The notes under the pieces: model-generated | Database searches by the model: none | Seen by the model: the letters and a program-made list of their open reading frames with translations, nothing else | What the model was told of the DNA's origin: nothing | Part shown: in pieces, positions 45,756 through 46,713 of the stretch | Numbering within the stretch: position 1 is the stretch's first letter | Layout of the letters: each line of letters begins with the position of its first letter | Program-made: the position numbers and the translations under genes | Source: Anaeramoeba ignava | Taxonomy: Eukaryota; Metamonada; Anaeramoebidae | Length of the DNA: 46,713 bases | Assembly: GCA_028826165.1 (NCBI GenBank) | Contig: JAPDFW010000082.1 | Coordinates: forward strand, 325,001-371,713 | Direction: 5' to 3'

Positions 45756-45965
45756 AATTTTATTTAAATTATTTCAATTATTTTTGATTTTTTTCATATT
45801 TCAATTATTTCAATTATTTCAATTATTTCAATTATTTCAATTATTTAAAAAGAAAAAAGAAAAAAATGAATAATTTGTTTTTAAAAATTAATAATTTAAA
45901 TTTTTTTTCCTTTTTCATTTTTTTTTTTCATTTTTTTTCATTTTTAAAAAAAAAACAAACTTAAA

Positions 45966-46640
45966 ATGAATTTAGAAAAGGTAAATTTAATAAATAATTC
46001 CTTTTTAAAAATAATTTTAAAAATAATTTCATGTTATTTGCTTTATTTTTGTTTTAAAAATTAATTACATAATTAAACTCAAAAAAATAAGAATTAATAC
46101 AAATCAAATCTCAAAAACATAAGAATTAAATCATAATAAAAAAAGATCAAATAACAAAAACAAAAGAAAAACAAAAATCTTAATTTTTATAAAAATAATA
46201 AAAATTTATATTAAATATTTAAAAGTTAAATTCTAAAATTATTGAAGAACAAAATCCCTCAAAATTTAATTGATCTTCTTCTTCCAAATTTAAAATGGAA
46301 TTTTTAAATGTAAAAAATTTAAATTTAAATTAAATTAAATTAAAATTGAATTAAAAATTTAAAATTGAATTAAAAATTTAAATTAAAAAGAAAGCAAACT
46401 TAAATGAATGGGGAAAATATTTCGAATAATAAATTTCTGAAGAATATTTTCAAGAACAAGTGGGATTATCAAATTCAACAAAAATTCTAAGGAAAAATGA
46501 CTTTAATATTTACAATTTTAAAATTTATTAAAAACATTACCAACAGCAATACAAATAAAAATTTATCTTCATTTAATTCCATTCGACAAGATATTTTGAA
46601 AATTTTGTTACTTGGGTGATGAATAATTTATTACTTTTTA
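45966..46640 (+). pseudogene. Possible broken + strand gene at the right edge
   Basis: After TTTTTCATTTTT elements, ATGAATTTAGAAAAG (45966-45980) is followed by GTAAAT, like a first exon. Downstream are coding-like pieces: SKIIEEQNPSKFN then TGA then SSSSKFKMEFLN before GTAAAA (about 46233-46308); KANLNEWGKYFE then TAA TAA then ISEEYFQEQVGLSNSTKIL (about 46392-46490); and NLSSFNSIRQDILKILLLG (about 46560-46616). Stops occur inside frames whose composition looks like protein. I do not recognise the family. It may be a decayed gene, or a gene damaged by base-call errors at the contig end. Confidence 0.35.
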
Positions 46641-46713
46641 AGCCAGTTTGAATATAAGAAGATTCGTTATTGTCTTTTATTCATAGTTAATTTTATGGTC
46701 TTTTAATTATAAA

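Noticed and set aside
46392-46490. Alternative genetic code with TAA as glutamine
   Set aside because: HSP90, KTI12, SDR and other intact genes end at TAA exactly where their families end, so TAA is a normal stop. The in-frame TAA pair is more likely decay or error.
1-46713. tRNA, rRNA or transposon genes
   Set aside because: I saw no tRNA-like cloverleaf, rRNA-like conserved block, or transposase or reverse transcriptase motifs on either strand, though reading by eye can miss small RNAs.

Overview
The window is a very AT-rich stretch of a eukaryotic (protist) nuclear genome. The genes have GT-AG introns, most of them short (about 57-110 bases), and the set of housekeeping proteins is plainly eukaryotic: Hsp90, Mediator MED10, an oligosaccharyltransferase KCP2-like subunit, KTI12, an FAF1-like UBX protein, a CENP-O-like kinetochore protein and GARP subunit VPS54. 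Standard stop codons (TAA, TAG, TGA) are used. Abundant ANK, BTB and RhoGEF proteins, LRR-PP2C, Asn/Gln/Ser-rich tracts and simple-repeat introns suggest an amoeboid or amoeboflagellate protist. I lean towards an Anaeramoeba-like metamonad, but that is inference, not something the sequence proves. The odd length and repeat-rich ends suggest a whole contig.

Layout. 1-1450: AT simple repeats. 2101-9886 (+): HSP90, a PSI-domain membrane protein broken by frameshifts in its Ser/Pro stalk, and a myristoylation-type LRR-PP2C phosphatase. 10186-13074 (+): a two-exon 2H phosphoesterase with a Ser-Asn/Ser-Asp tail, a repeat block, and four-exon MED10. 13208-28435: three paralogous ankyrin/double-BTB genes (one -, two +), with a five-exon KCP2-like gene on the - strand between the second and third. 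29498-36094 (+): a large ankyrin-RhoGEF-PH protein. 36390-41406 (-): KTI12, FAF1-like, CENP-O-like and an unknown coiled-coil protein. 41568-42404 (+): an SDR oxidoreductase. 42411 to about 45530 (-): VPS54 with many frameshifts. The last 750 bases hold a possible broken + strand coding segment.

Main discovery. The ankyrin/BTB genes carry each ankyrin repeat on its own 96-base phase-0 exon. The intervals between these exons are subdivided by AG-NNN-GT units: 42 candidate single-codon exons, three 6-base exons and one 15-base exon across the three genes. They cut long intervals into introns of the usual local size. In most repeats, adding their codons restores the seven-residue loop before TPLH; in one repeat it recreates the DxxGxTPLH consensus exactly. 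Unrecognised, these genes would look like strings of unrelated fragments.

Second discovery. KTI12 contains what looks like a textbook U12-type AT-AC intron (5' ATATCCTTTTT, branch TTCCTTGAT, 3' AC). Only AC splicing restores the conserved C-terminus, which implies a minor spliceosome.

Other themes are a repeated TTTTTCATTTTT element upstream of most start codons (like an initiator), first coding exons of only 7 and 10 bases, long introns made of simple repeats, and a cluster of homopolymer frameshifts near the right end that may be assembly error.
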